The translations under genes were made by a program, and so were the position numbers. DNA of 64,000 nt, taken from Planifilum fimeticola. GTDB taxonomy: Bacteria; Bacillota; Bacilli; Thermoactinomycetales; DSM-44946. Under the pieces are notes generated by a model that was not told the origin of the DNA, ran no database searches, and saw only the letters and a program-made list of their open reading frames with translations. Positions within the stretch are counted from its first letter, which is position 1. Each line of letters opens with the position of its first letter. The DNA lies in assembly GCF_003001905.1 (NCBI RefSeq), contig NZ_PVNE01000012.1, forward strand, positions 38,291 through 102,290. The letters are read 5' to 3'. This document shows positions 36,432 to 46,123 of the stretch, piece after piece.

Positions 36432-36459
36432 ATATTAATACACATTACGATAAATTCAA
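36432..36459 (-). promoter_or_regulatory. Probable sigma-A promoter of the GH31 gene
   Basis: On the minus strand TTGAAT (36459-36454), a 16-base spacer and TAATAT (36437-36432) lie about 40 bases before the TTG start. The rest of 36460-36690 is AT-rich and shows no gene or clear RNA element. Confidence 0.5.
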
Positions 36460-36695
36460 CTTGATTTTAAATCTTTTGGAGAGTAAAAACAATCCAACAA
36501 TGGTACTATTTACACCATTTGGGGGTTGGCCAACAAGATTTTGACGTCATCATCCCCGCCTATCATCCGTTTGGAACCCAAAAACAGCATAATTCTTCTT
36601 CAAACTATGGATTATACAGGCCGAAGGGTCTTTGGAATTTTGGATACGGGAACAGCGGGGGATGTCTCTGCTTCTGAACATTTAGCCCGCTGTTA

Positions 36696-36723
36696 TTGAC
36701 GCAATTATACAAATTAATATAAA
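36696..36723 (+). promoter_or_regulatory. Probable sigma-A promoter of the mannose-type PTS operon
   Basis: TTGACG, a 16-base spacer and TATAAA fit a sigma-A promoter. The transcript would have a leader of about 145 bases containing the inverted repeat at 36826-36858. I looked for a sigma-54 promoter (common for this PTS class) and found none convincing. Confidence 0.5.
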
Positions 36724-36825
36724 ATACTATTAAAACCGTATTATGAATATTTTATCAATTAAATGGCTAAATGATTTTATCAGTTCCTCGATTGAATTTT
36801 TGTCATGTTTTCGGTCCGCAGAGAT

Positions 36826-36858
36826 GTCATTCGTATACCATTCATCCGATCGAATGAC
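36826..36858. promoter_or_regulatory. Inverted repeat in the leader of the mannose-type PTS operon
   Basis: GTCATTCG and CGAATGAC are perfect eight-base arms separated by 17 bases, ending just before the GGGAGG ribosome-binding site at 36863. It can act as an operator or as an mRNA hairpin close to the first start codon. Confidence 0.5.
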
Positions 36859-36875
36859 TGATGGGAGGTCTGCAA

Positions 36876-37346
36876 GTGCCGAACATCCTGTTAACCCGCA
36901 TCGATAACCGGCTGATCCACGGACAAGTGGCGGTTACCTGGTCCAACCACGTCGGAGCCAATCTGATCGTGGTTGCCAACGATGAGGTAGCGAATGACCC
37001 GTTGCAGCAAAGTTTGATGGACATGGCTGTGCCGGGGATGGAAACCCGCTATTTTACGATCCGGGAGACCATCGACAAAATCGGGCTGGCCTCCGAGGAA
37101 CAAAAGATCGCCCTGATAGTCAAGACGCCGCAGGATGTGCTGGAACTGGTGAAAGGAGGGGTTCCGATCCGGAAGGTAAACGTCGGAAACATGCACTATT
37201 CGGAGGGAAAGGAGCAGTTGACCAGCACCGTTGCCGTGGATGAGGAGGACAAGAAGGCGTTTCGGGAACTGCATCGGCTTGGTGTCCAATTGGAGATCCG
37301 ACGGGTGCCGAGTGAAAAAGGGAAGAACATGATCGATCTGATTTAG
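36876..37346 (+). CDS. PTS mannose/fructose/sorbose-family IIB component
   Basis: Phosphotransfer subunit of 156 residues with the family start MPNILLTRIDNRLIHGQVAV; His15 is the phosphorylated residue. The GTG at 36876 has GGGAGGT seven bases upstream; the ATG at 36861 would place the ribosome-binding site inside the gene. It is first of IIB-IIC-IID-IIA. The family carries hexoses, hexosamines and other sugars, and the substrate here is unknown. Confidence 0.93.
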   Translation: MPNILLTRIDNRLIHGQVAVTWSNHVGANLIVVANDEVANDPLQQSLMDMAVPGMETRYFTIRETIDKIGLASEEQKIALIVKTPQDVLELVKGGVPIRKVNVGNMHYSEGKEQLTSTVAVDEEDKKAFRELHRLGVQLEIRRVPSEKGKNMIDLI

Positions 37347-37349
37347 GAG

Positions 37350-38114
37350 ATGAATACCGCGATGTTGATCGAAGCGATTTTGCTCGCTTTATGGGCGGGT
37401 ATTGCCGGAATTGATCAGTTCAATGTGTTGACGCACCTTCATCGGCCGATCGTGACGGGATTGGTGGTCGGACTGATACTGGGCGATGTCAAGACCGGGT
37501 TGCTGGCCGGCGCCACGCTGGAGTTTGTGTGGATGGGAATGGTTCCCTTGGCGGGGGCTCAGCCTCCGAATGTGGTGATCGGCGGTGTGATGGGCACCGC
37601 CTTTGCCATCCTGCTTGACCAGGACCCCAAGGTGGCGGTCAGTATTGCCGTTCCCTTTGCGGTCGCCGTCCAGGGAGCGATCACCCTGCTCTTCACGATT
37701 TATTCTCCCGTCATGCACAAGATGGACAGCTGTGCGGAGAACTCCCGCCACCGTGCGACAGATTTGCTCAATCTGTCCGGGATGGCCGTTTTGTTCCTAT
37801 TCAACGCGATCATCACTTTTCTGCCCATCTATTACGGCGTGGAGACGGCGAAGTCTCTGGTGGAGAGCCTGCCTTCCTGGCTGATGGACGGATTGACGGT
37901 GGCAGGCGGGATCATGCCTGCGATCGGTTTTGCCATGCTGCTCACGGTGTTGCTGAAAAAGGAGTATATCGCCTTTCTGTTGGCCGGTTTTGCCATCGTC
38001 ACCTATTCAGACATCAGCTTGTTGGGGTTGGCCATCCTGGCGCTTGCCTTCGCGCTGTACGATTATTACCGCGGAGAGAGTCCTTTGAAGGAGGGGAAGA
38101 AGGGTGGCATCTGA
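37350..38114 (+). CDS. PTS mannose/fructose/sorbose-family IIC permease
   Basis: Membrane subunit of 250-254 residues with the family segment GLVVGLILGDVKTGLLAGATLEFVW-like (residues about 38-62) and MVPLAGAQPPNVVIGGVMG. The ATG at 37350 touches the AGGAG site, so the ATG at 37362 may be the real start. It forms the sugar channel with IID. Its end overlaps the IID start by about ten bases. Confidence 0.92.
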   Translation: MNTAMLIEAILLALWAGIAGIDQFNVLTHLHRPIVTGLVVGLILGDVKTGLLAGATLEFVWMGMVPLAGAQPPNVVIGGVMGTAFAILLDQDPKVAVSIAVPFAVAVQGAITLLFTIYSPVMHKMDSCAENSRHRATDLLNLSGMAVLFLFNAIITFLPIYYGVETAKSLVESLPSWLMDGLTVAGGIMPAIGFAMLLTVLLKKEYIAFLLAGFAIVTYSDISLLGLAILALAFALYDYYRGESPLKEGKKGGI

Positions 38115-38937
38115 GGACCAAGCTCTCAACCGGAACGGGGAAGCCGGCCCGCAGGAAAAGGTTTTGTCGAGAAGGGATCTTTGGGCAATGGCCTTTCGCT
38201 CCTTCTTTTTGCAGTCGTCTTTCAACTACGAGCGCATGCAGGCGGGCGGTTGGTTGTACAGCCTCATGCCCGCGTTGAAAAAAATTTATCGGGAGCCGAA
38301 AGAGTTGGCGGCAGCGATGAAGCGTCATCTGGAGTTTTTCAACACACACCCCTTCCTTGTGACCCCGATCCTCGGCATCGTAGCCGCGATGGAGGAGTCC
38401 AGGGAAAAGCCGGACACCATCCGCGGAATCAAAGTGGGGATGATGGGCCCGCTCGGTGGCGTCGGAGACGCGGTTGCCTGGCTGACGCTCTTGCCGATCA
38501 CGGCGGGGATCGGTGCCGCGATTGCGATGGAAGGCAGCTTTGCCGGACCGATTTTCTTTCTGCTCACCTTTAACGCCATTCATTTTGTGCTGAGGTTTGG
38601 AGGTGTGTTTTACGGGTACAATGCGGGAGTCAGAGCCATTCACAAACTGAAAACGGGAACCCAGGCCATTTCCCGGGCCGCTTCGATCGTCGGGCTCATG
38701 GTGGTGGGCGGAATGATCGCCTCCTATGTCAAATTGAGCACTTCGGCGAAGGTTCCGATCGGCAAAGATGCCTTTGACATTCAAAAGGAGTTATTGGACA
38801 AGATCATGCCCAACCTCCTTCCCTTGGCCTACACATTGCTCATGTACTTCCTGTTGAGAAAGGGGTATTCCCCTTTGAAACTGATCGTCATCACCGTTTT
38901 CCTCAGCGTCGTTGGAAAATATTTCGGGGTATTGTAA
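38104..38937 (+). CDS. PTS mannose/fructose/sorbose-family IID component
   Basis: A 277-residue membrane-associated subunit unique to this PTS family. Family blocks are RSFFLQSSFNYERMQAGGW, HLEFFNTHPFLVTPILG, GLKVGMMGPLGGVGD-like (IKVGMMGPLGGVGDAVAW) and a C-terminal membrane segment. The GTG start follows GGAGGGGAAGAAGG and overlaps the IIC gene, so translation is coupled. With IIC it forms the transport pore. Confidence 0.93.
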   Translation: MASEDQALNRNGEAGPQEKVLSRRDLWAMAFRSFFLQSSFNYERMQAGGWLYSLMPALKKIYREPKELAAAMKRHLEFFNTHPFLVTPILGIVAAMEESREKPDTIRGIKVGMMGPLGGVGDAVAWLTLLPITAGIGAAIAMEGSFAGPIFFLLTFNAIHFVLRFGGVFYGYNAGVRAIHKLKTGTQAISRAASIVGLMVVGGMIASYVKLSTSAKVPIGKDAFDIQKELLDKIMPNLLPLAYTLLMYFLLRKGYSPLKLIVITVFLSVVGKYFGVL

Positions 38938-38967
38938 AGTCGATGCGAGCAGATGGGAGGATCGCCC

Positions 38968-39354
38968 TTGATCGGTATCGTTCTTGTCGGACACGGAGCC
39001 TTTGCGACGGCACTGAGAAGCTCCGTCGAGATGATCGCGGGCAAACAGCCGAAAATGGCGGATGTTTCTTTTGACCTCCGCGATTCCGATGAGGATCTGG
39101 AAAAAAAATTAAGAGCGGCCGTTTCCGGATTGGGGACAGTGACCGGAATTCTGTTTCTTGCCGATCTGGTGGGAGGCACCCCGTTCAGGGTCAGCGCGTT
39201 GATCTCCAGGGAATGGGAACGGACTTGCGTCATCGGCGGGGCCAATCTGTCCATGATTTTGGAGGTGCTTCCCGCGCGGGATCATCTCTTGTTGGAACAG
39301 GTGAAGGAAAAGGCGATCCACGCGGGCAGGGAAGGGATCAAGGCATTTCCCTGA
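38968..39354 (+). CDS. PTS mannose/fructose/sorbose-family IIA component
   Basis: A 128-residue EIIA-Man domain: MIGIVLVGHGAFATAL with His9 as the phosphorylated residue, then FLADLVGGTPFRV and a typical C-terminal helix. GGGAGG lies seven bases before the TTG at 38968; the upstream ATG at 38953 overlaps that site. It is a stand-alone IIA (not fused to IIB), completing the four-protein transporter. Confidence 0.92.
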   Translation: MIGIVLVGHGAFATALRSSVEMIAGKQPKMADVSFDLRDSDEDLEKKLRAAVSGLGTVTGILFLADLVGGTPFRVSALISREWERTCVIGGANLSMILEVLPARDHLLLEQVKEKAIHAGREGIKAFP

Positions 39355-39392
39355 ACCGTTTTGTGTCGAGTTTGGGGAAAGAAGGGAATCCG

Positions 39393-40589
39393 ATGAAAGT
39401 TGGAGTGTCTGCAGGAAAGCTCCCTTCCCGGATCGGGATGCCCTTATCCGGTTACCGACCGATTCGGCGTTCCTCCGCCGAGCACAGACCGCTTTATGTC
39501 CGTGTTACCCTGTTTGAGAGCGGGGCGGGGGAGCTTTTCATCGCGATCCTGATCGATGCGCTTGCCGTCGGGAAAAAATGGTCGGAGCAAATGAAGGGGA
39601 GGATTCGCCGCCTTTTCCCCGACCGCCGGGTTTACGTCGCCATCGCCTCCACCCATTCCCATTCTTCGCACGTCAACGCCCTTTGCGGGGATGAGGTGGT
39701 GGTCCTGGTGTTTCCCGATGTGTTCGCCGCGGCGGGGCCCGACGAAGAATGGAGCCGCGCCGTCTTGGAGTCGGTTCTGAAAGCCTTCCGTTCATTGGAC
39801 AACCTGACGGCCGTTCGCCTATACAGCCGTGCCGTTTCCGGTGTGGGAGCCAGTCGGAGGGAGCGGGGGACGTACATGTGGCTTCCCCTGCAGGTAGCCC
39901 AATTCATCTGTGCCGATCATCCGCCGATTGTCTGGGCGAATTTTCCTTGTCACCCGACGGTGCTCGGCCGTGGCCACACGTGGATCAGTCCGGACCTTCA
40001 CGGCTCGGCGGCACAAATGCTGCAGGAACGGGGATATCGGGTGGGAGGGGTATGGAACGGCCCGGCGGCGGACATCAGCACCCGGTTCACGCGCAGGGAA
40101 TCGAGCGTCGGGGAATTGGAGCGGCTTTCCTGCCGTTTGGCGGGTCACATCGGGGACCTATTGAATCGTCGCAGCTGGGAAAGGGAGATCCGTCCTTCAA
40201 ATCTTGCGGCATGCGAGTGGTCCTATCTGCTTCATCCGAAGTTGCGGCCCGGTAAACCGCCTCCGGATTCGGCCCAGTCTGAGGACATCATGGAGGGGAT
40301 TCGCGCTCTTTCCCGGGTGACTCTCTCCTCCGAGCTATTGAGCGTCTCAATATGGAAATTCGATTCGTGGACGATCCGTTGGGTTCCGGGAGAGCTTCCT
40401 CTGAGCGCCTTCCTGCGGGATCGGATGGCGTCGACCCGTTTTCCCGCGGATCGGTGGATCATCGGATATGCCAATGATTACCCCGGGTATTTGATGCCCG
40501 AGGAAGACGGCTCGTACGAGTCGGTCATGACCTTGTACAACCCGAAAGAGATTCGCCGGTTGATTGACGAACTGAGGGAACCGATCTAG
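39393..40589 (+). CDS. Cytoplasmic neutral/alkaline ceramidase-like hydrolase
   Basis: A 398-residue protein resembling the N-terminal catalytic domain of neutral ceramidases (amidohydrolases with a zinc site). Candidate metal ligands are in IASTHSHSSHVN and NFPCHPTVLGRGHTWISPDLHG. It has no signal peptide, unlike true ceramidases, and sits inside a PTS operon (39 bases after IIA). I infer a cytoplasmic deacylase or amidase that trims an imported, N- or O-acylated sugar phosphate; the actual reaction is unknown. The ATG at 39393 follows GAAGGGAA. Confidence 0.72.
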   Translation: MKVGVSAGKLPSRIGMPLSGYRPIRRSSAEHRPLYVRVTLFESGAGELFIAILIDALAVGKKWSEQMKGRIRRLFPDRRVYVAIASTHSHSSHVNALCGDEVVVLVFPDVFAAAGPDEEWSRAVLESVLKAFRSLDNLTAVRLYSRAVSGVGASRRERGTYMWLPLQVAQFICADHPPIVWANFPCHPTVLGRGHTWISPDLHGSAAQMLQERGYRVGGVWNGPAADISTRFTRRESSVGELERLSCRLAGHIGDLLNRRSWEREIRPSNLAACEWSYLLHPKLRPGKPPPDSAQSEDIMEGIRALSRVTLSSELLSVSIWKFDSWTIRWVPGELPLSAFLRDRMASTRFPADRWIIGYANDYPGYLMPEEDGSYESVMTLYNPKEIRRLIDELREPI

Positions 40590-40625
40590 ACCATTTCGAA
40601 AGCTGTGAGGGGAGGAAAGAGGAGT

Positions 40626-41402
40626 ATGCTGAAGGAAACGTTGGCCTCGAAAAATGCGGTGTTCGGCACCTGGATTCGGATTCCCCATCCGATGGTGGTG
40701 GAGGCGATCGCCTCCGCCGGGTTTGACTTTGTCCACCTCGATCAGGAACACGGCCCGATCGGGACGGCGGAGCTGGATCAGCTGATCCTCGCCGCCAAGG
40801 CGAGCGGCATTCCGGCCGTTGTCCGGGTTCCCGGCAAGGACGGCACCCGGATCGGCCGGACCTTGGATCTGGGGGCGGAGGGAGTGATCATTCCCCATGT
40901 GACAAGCGGGGAGGATGTCAGGTCCATCGTCCGGGCCGGCCGGTTTCATCCGTCGGGGATGAGGGGGGTGGCCGGGGGGTGCCGGGCGGACGGTTACGGA
41001 ACGCTGCCCTTTGTCGAGGTATCCGAAGCGGCTGAACGGCGATCGATTCTCGCCGTCCAGATCGAGTCCAAAGAGGCGGTGGAGCGGCTGGACGAAATCC
41101 TGGACGCCTCCGGCGATTCGGTGGATGTTTTCTACATCGGTCCCGCCGATTTGTCACAGTCCCTGGGCATCCCCTGCCAGTTCGATCACCCTCTCCTCAG
41201 CGAAACCATCCGCCAAATCACTGAGCGCCTCCGCTCCTGCGGGAAGACGGTGGGGATCCATGCTCCGACGGTGACCCACGGCGTGGAATACGCCAAGATG
41301 GGAATCCGGTACATCACCTGTTCCATGGACATCGTCCTGCTTGCTTCAAGGGCCGAAGCGTTGGCCGCCGAGTGGAGGGAGGCGCTGAAGAGCCTTCGCT
41401 GA
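40626..41402 (+). CDS. HpcH/HpaI-family 2-keto-3-deoxy acid aldolase
   Basis: Divalent-metal class II aldolase of 258 residues. Marks are GTWIRIPHPMVVEAIASAGFD at the start, FVHLDQEHGP (catalytic His region), AVQIESKEAVE (metal Glu) and YIGPADLSQSLG. The family cleaves 2-keto-3-deoxy-glucarate, -rhamnonate or similar acids to pyruvate or tartronate semialdehyde plus an aldehyde. GGAGGAAAGAGGAG precedes the ATG at 40626. It ends the PTS operon. It could also supply the aldolase missing from the sugar-acid block, though that is inference. Confidence 0.87.
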   Translation: MLKETLASKNAVFGTWIRIPHPMVVEAIASAGFDFVHLDQEHGPIGTAELDQLILAAKASGIPAVVRVPGKDGTRIGRTLDLGAEGVIIPHVTSGEDVRSIVRAGRFHPSGMRGVAGGCRADGYGTLPFVEVSEAAERRSILAVQIESKEAVERLDEILDASGDSVDVFYIGPADLSQSLGIPCQFDHPLLSETIRQITERLRSCGKTVGIHAPTVTHGVEYAKMGIRYITCSMDIVLLASRAEALAAEWREALKSLR

Positions 41403-41430
41403 ATTCTTGGTCTTGACCGATTGCTGCGCG

Positions 41431-42788
<1,358 letters not shown>

Positions 42789-42792
<4 letters not shown>

Positions 42793-44897
42793 GAGGATTT
42801 CTCCTCCCTTCTCCCCTTGGGAAGTTGGATGAAGAGGGTCGTCCCCTTATGCACCGTACTGGATGCCCAAATTCTCCCGTTGTGCCGGCTGATGATTTCG
42901 TGGGCGATGGCCAGCCCCATTCCGGTTCCTTCCGCCTTGGTGGAGAACAGGGGATCGAAGATCCACTGGATTTGGGACTCGGGAATCCCCTTTCCCGTGT
43001 CTTCGATTTCAATCTGCCAGACGTTCTCCTTCTCGAGCAGGCGAAGATGGAAACGACCTCCCCCGTCTTCCATCGCCTGCAGGCTGTTCAGCGCGATGTT
43101 GAGGAGGACCTGAACCAGATGGTCCTTGTCCGCCCGAACCCAGGCGGCGTCCCTCCCGTAATCGGCCTGCACCTCGATTCCCTGGTCGCTGAACTTTTTG
43201 CGGATGAGGCCGATGAATTCCTCGATCACGGTGACCAGATCGATCATTTCCGGTCGGGGATTTTCTTTTCCTTTGGCCAGCATCAGGAAATCGGTGAGCA
43301 GCCGGTTCATGCGCTGTACCGTTTCCTGGATGTCCGCGGTCAATTCATCGATTTCTTTTCGATTCACGGGCGTTTGATTCATCTCCAGCCGGATCGCTTC
43401 CACCGCCGCCTGGATGATGCTCAGGGGGTTTTTGATTTCATGGGCGATGCCGGCCGTCAACTGCCCCAGGGAGGCCAATCGTTCGCTCTGCTTCAGATAT
43501 CTCTCCAGCTGCTTGATTTCCCCGACATCCCGGATCACGACGATGGCGCCGATGGTTTTGTCGTCTCCCCCGCGGAACAGGGAAGAGTAAATCCGAACGT
43601 CGTGTTTTTTCTTCTCCTTGTCCAAGAGGTAGCTTTCCACCTCTTCAAAGGACCTTCCCTCCCGCAAGGTTTTCCAGGAAACGAATTCCTCCTTGTGCCT
43701 TTTCAGGGGAAGTTCGAAAATCGGTTTGCCGATCACCTCTTCCCGGCGGAAAAGGGTCAGCTTTTCCGCCCCCTTGTTGAAGGTGGTAATCCGGCCCTCG
43801 GGATCCGTCGTGATGACGGCATAGGGAATCGATTCCAAAATATAAAACAGGCGACGTTCCTTTTCGGTCAGCTCGTCCGCCATCTGGGCCAGGACCGTGG
43901 ACAGATCCTGCAGTTCATCCTTCGTGTCGACGGGTGCAAATTTCTTCCTTAGTCCCCGCTGGTACTCGTTCACTTGCCGGATCAGGCCCAAAACCGGTTT
44001 GACGACCCGGGAGGTGCCGACCAGCGTCAGAAACAGGGCGAGCAACATCACCCCCAAAAATCCCTGGAGCAGCAGCATTCGGACGTGATGGACCGGGGTG
44101 GCCGCCTGCTGGGTGCTTTCTCCCACGATGAGGCCCATCTGCCCCATCGACAGGGGGCGGTAGGCGATCACCATCTCCTGATCCGCAATGTTCCCCTTCC
44201 AGAGGCCGAACCGGTCCTTTCGCAGGTATTGGAACACGGGGTGCCGGTTGAGGGATTTTCCGATGTCGCGCCGGTTGCTGTGCCCGATGATGTTTCCCTC
44301 CCGGTCGATCACGATGTTGACGCCTTCCCGTCCGATGGAAAACTCCTCCAGATAAGCGGAGAGGGTTTCCAGATTCAGATAGGCGACCACTCCGCCCCGG
44401 TACCGTCCCTTTTGATCCAGGGCGGGGTAGGCGATCGCGATGGTTTTGGTGCCGTCGGGGAGAACGGTCAAGCCGGAGATGTAATGGGTTTTGCTCCACT
44501 TGAGCCGGTGGTGGACGGAATCCAGGCGGAGCGGGGAGGGAAACCGTTTGTCCGGAACCCGGACCGTGGGGTTGCCGTTTCGGTCGTAGGCCTGGATGAA
44601 GAGATAGATCGGATCATAGGCGAAGATCCGTTCCATCTCCGATACGTAAAAGGGTTGTTCCTTTTTGGGGCTGTATACATAGGGAGCGACATGCCGGAGG
44701 TTGCTGATCACGCTCTGAAACGTCAGGCCGAGGCGCTTGCCGAGGGTGCGGGCGATCAGTTCATCCCGGTATTGGATCTGGGATTGCACGGAATCGTTCA
44801 TCACCCAGTCCGTGATCCCGTACAAAGCGGCCAGGGCGAACAGGATGACGACGAAGACGATCAGGAAGTATCGCTTGACAAGCCGGGAGTTAAACAT
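42789..44897 (-). CDS. Membrane sensor histidine kinase (Cache-HAMP-PAS-HisKA-HATPase)
   Basis: A 702-residue two-component sensor. TM1 is at about residues 10-29, followed by an extracellular Cache-type ligand domain (about 35-285), TM2 (about 290-312), a HAMP-like linker, a PAS domain (ILESIPYAVITTDPEGRI), HisKA with the phospho-His in GIAHEIKNPLS, and HATPase (NIALNSLQAMEDGGG, IEDTGKGIPES, TGMGLAIAHEI). GGAG eight bases upstream supports the ATG at 44897; the frame extends to 45017 but that part looks non-coding. It phosphorylates the overlapping NtrC-type regulator. The ligand is unknown but should be small and extracellular, perhaps the substrate of the nearby ABC importer. Confidence 0.92.
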
Positions 44898-45063
44898 CTT
44901 ATCCACTCCGTGTGCGCCCGAGAATTCCAAAAAAGGCCGCGAGCAATGGCCGGCGACCGTCCGGCATTTTTCATTTAAACCGGTGTTGATTCTTTCGAAC
45001 CTTTCACTTCTTGGCAATTCTTATTTTACATAAAACCCTTCAGGAGCGTACAGTGGGGATAAC

Positions 45064-45079
45064 TGGCACGAAATTTGCT
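45064..45079 (+). promoter_or_regulatory. Consensus sigma-54 (-24/-12) promoter of the hydrolase/nitrilase operon
   Basis: CTGGCACG, four bases, then TTGCT is an exact fit to the sigma-54 consensus (TGGCACG-N4-TTGCW). It lies 45 bases before the ATG at 45125 and immediately beyond the two-component genes. A GC-rich partial inverted repeat at about 44948-44967 (TGGCCGGCGACCGTCCGGCA) could be an upstream activator site, but this is weak. Confidence 0.88.
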
Positions 45080-45124
45080 TGATTCCTTTGGCAGAGTCTC
45101 ATCATTTTCTGGAGGAGAGAAATC

Positions 45125-46057
45125 ATGATCGAGCGTGGCATTCACTTCTACAGCGACGGCTACCGGTTGGAGGGGACCCTGTATTTTCCCGACGACCTCC
45201 GGGAAGGGGAGAAAAGGCCCGCCGTTCTGCCGCTGTCCGGTTATCAGGGGTTTAATCAATTTTATCCCCGGCTGTTTGCGGAGTATCTGACAAAAAGCGG
45301 GTTCGTCTGTTTGGGCTTTGACTATCGGGGGTTCGCCCGGAGCGAAGGTCCGCCGGATCGGGTGGTGCTTGACGAGCAGGTGGAAGATGCGAAAAATGCC
45401 GTCACCTTTTTGCGTCTCCAGAAGGAAGTGGATCCGGAGCGAATCGGGATCCTCGGCTGGGGAATGGGGGCTTCCCACGCCATCCGGGTGGCGGCCAGGG
45501 ACACCCGCATTCAGGCCGTGGCGGCGCTCAACGGATTTTACAACGGCAAGCGCTGGCTGAAATCGATTCATTCCTACGTGGAGTGGAACCGGCTGATCCA
45601 GGAGGTGGAACGGGACCGCGCCAGCCGGGTGAACCGCGGTCGTTCGGCGCAGGTGGATCCCTTTATCCACTACCCGTTGGATCCGGATACGGAGGACGTG
45701 GTCCGGAAAGAGCTGAAGCCTTTGCCTTTCTTCGGGAAGCGGATCACGCTTCAGTTTACGGAATCGATCCTGGAGATGGATGCGGAAAAGGAGGTGAAAA
45801 ACATCTCTCCGAGGCCGCTGTTTATCGCTCACGGAAAGCGGAACATGCTGCATCCGCCGGAAGAGGCCCAGTCTCTGCACGAGGCGGCGAAGGAGCCCAA
45901 GGAGCTTTATTGGATCGACGGGAAGCACAATGACTTCATGCATCGGAACGATCCGGTGTTTGAGGATTTGATGGAGAGGCTGACCGGTTTCTTCGGGAGG
46001 AATCTCCAGGGTTTCGGGCAAGCGGAGCGCCCGCCGCTTCTGAACAGCGGTGCCTGA
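45125..46057 (+). CDS. Alpha/beta-hydrolase-fold protein lacking the canonical nucleophile and acid
   Basis: A 310-residue cytoplasmic protein with an alpha/beta-hydrolase fold (GFDYRGFARSEG, then the nucleophile elbow). The elbow reads GWGMG (111-115), so the usual Ser/Cys/Asp nucleophile is Gly113. The acid position in IAHGKRNMLHPPEEA is Asn240 rather than Asp; the His is retained (His268 in GKHNDFMH). It is therefore unlikely to be a serine esterase and may be a lyase, decarboxylase or binding protein. GGAGGAGAG precedes the ATG. It is the first gene behind the sigma-54 promoter and leads into the nitrilase gene. Confidence 0.85.
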   Translation: MIERGIHFYSDGYRLEGTLYFPDDLREGEKRPAVLPLSGYQGFNQFYPRLFAEYLTKSGFVCLGFDYRGFARSEGPPDRVVLDEQVEDAKNAVTFLRLQKEVDPERIGILGWGMGASHAIRVAARDTRIQAVAALNGFYNGKRWLKSIHSYVEWNRLIQEVERDRASRVNRGRSAQVDPFIHYPLDPDTEDVVRKELKPLPFFGKRITLQFTESILEMDAEKEVKNISPRPLFIAHGKRNMLHPPEEAQSLHEAAKEPKELYWIDGKHNDFMHRNDPVFEDLMERLTGFFGRNLQGFGQAERPPLLNSGA

Positions 46058-46123
46058 CGGGCAAAAGATTCATCGGGAAGCGCAAAAAAATTTGCACCAC
46101 CCGCCGCGAAGGGAGATGCCGCC

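Noticed and set aside
36740..36800. Possible sigma-54 promoter for the mannose-type PTS
   Set aside because: TGGC at about 36763 has no GC at the -12 position with correct spacing; a sigma-A promoter at 36696 fits better.
44948..44967. Upstream activator site for the NtrC-type regulator
   Set aside because: The inverted repeat is short and no matching copy was found upstream of 51703, so it is not listed as a separate feature.
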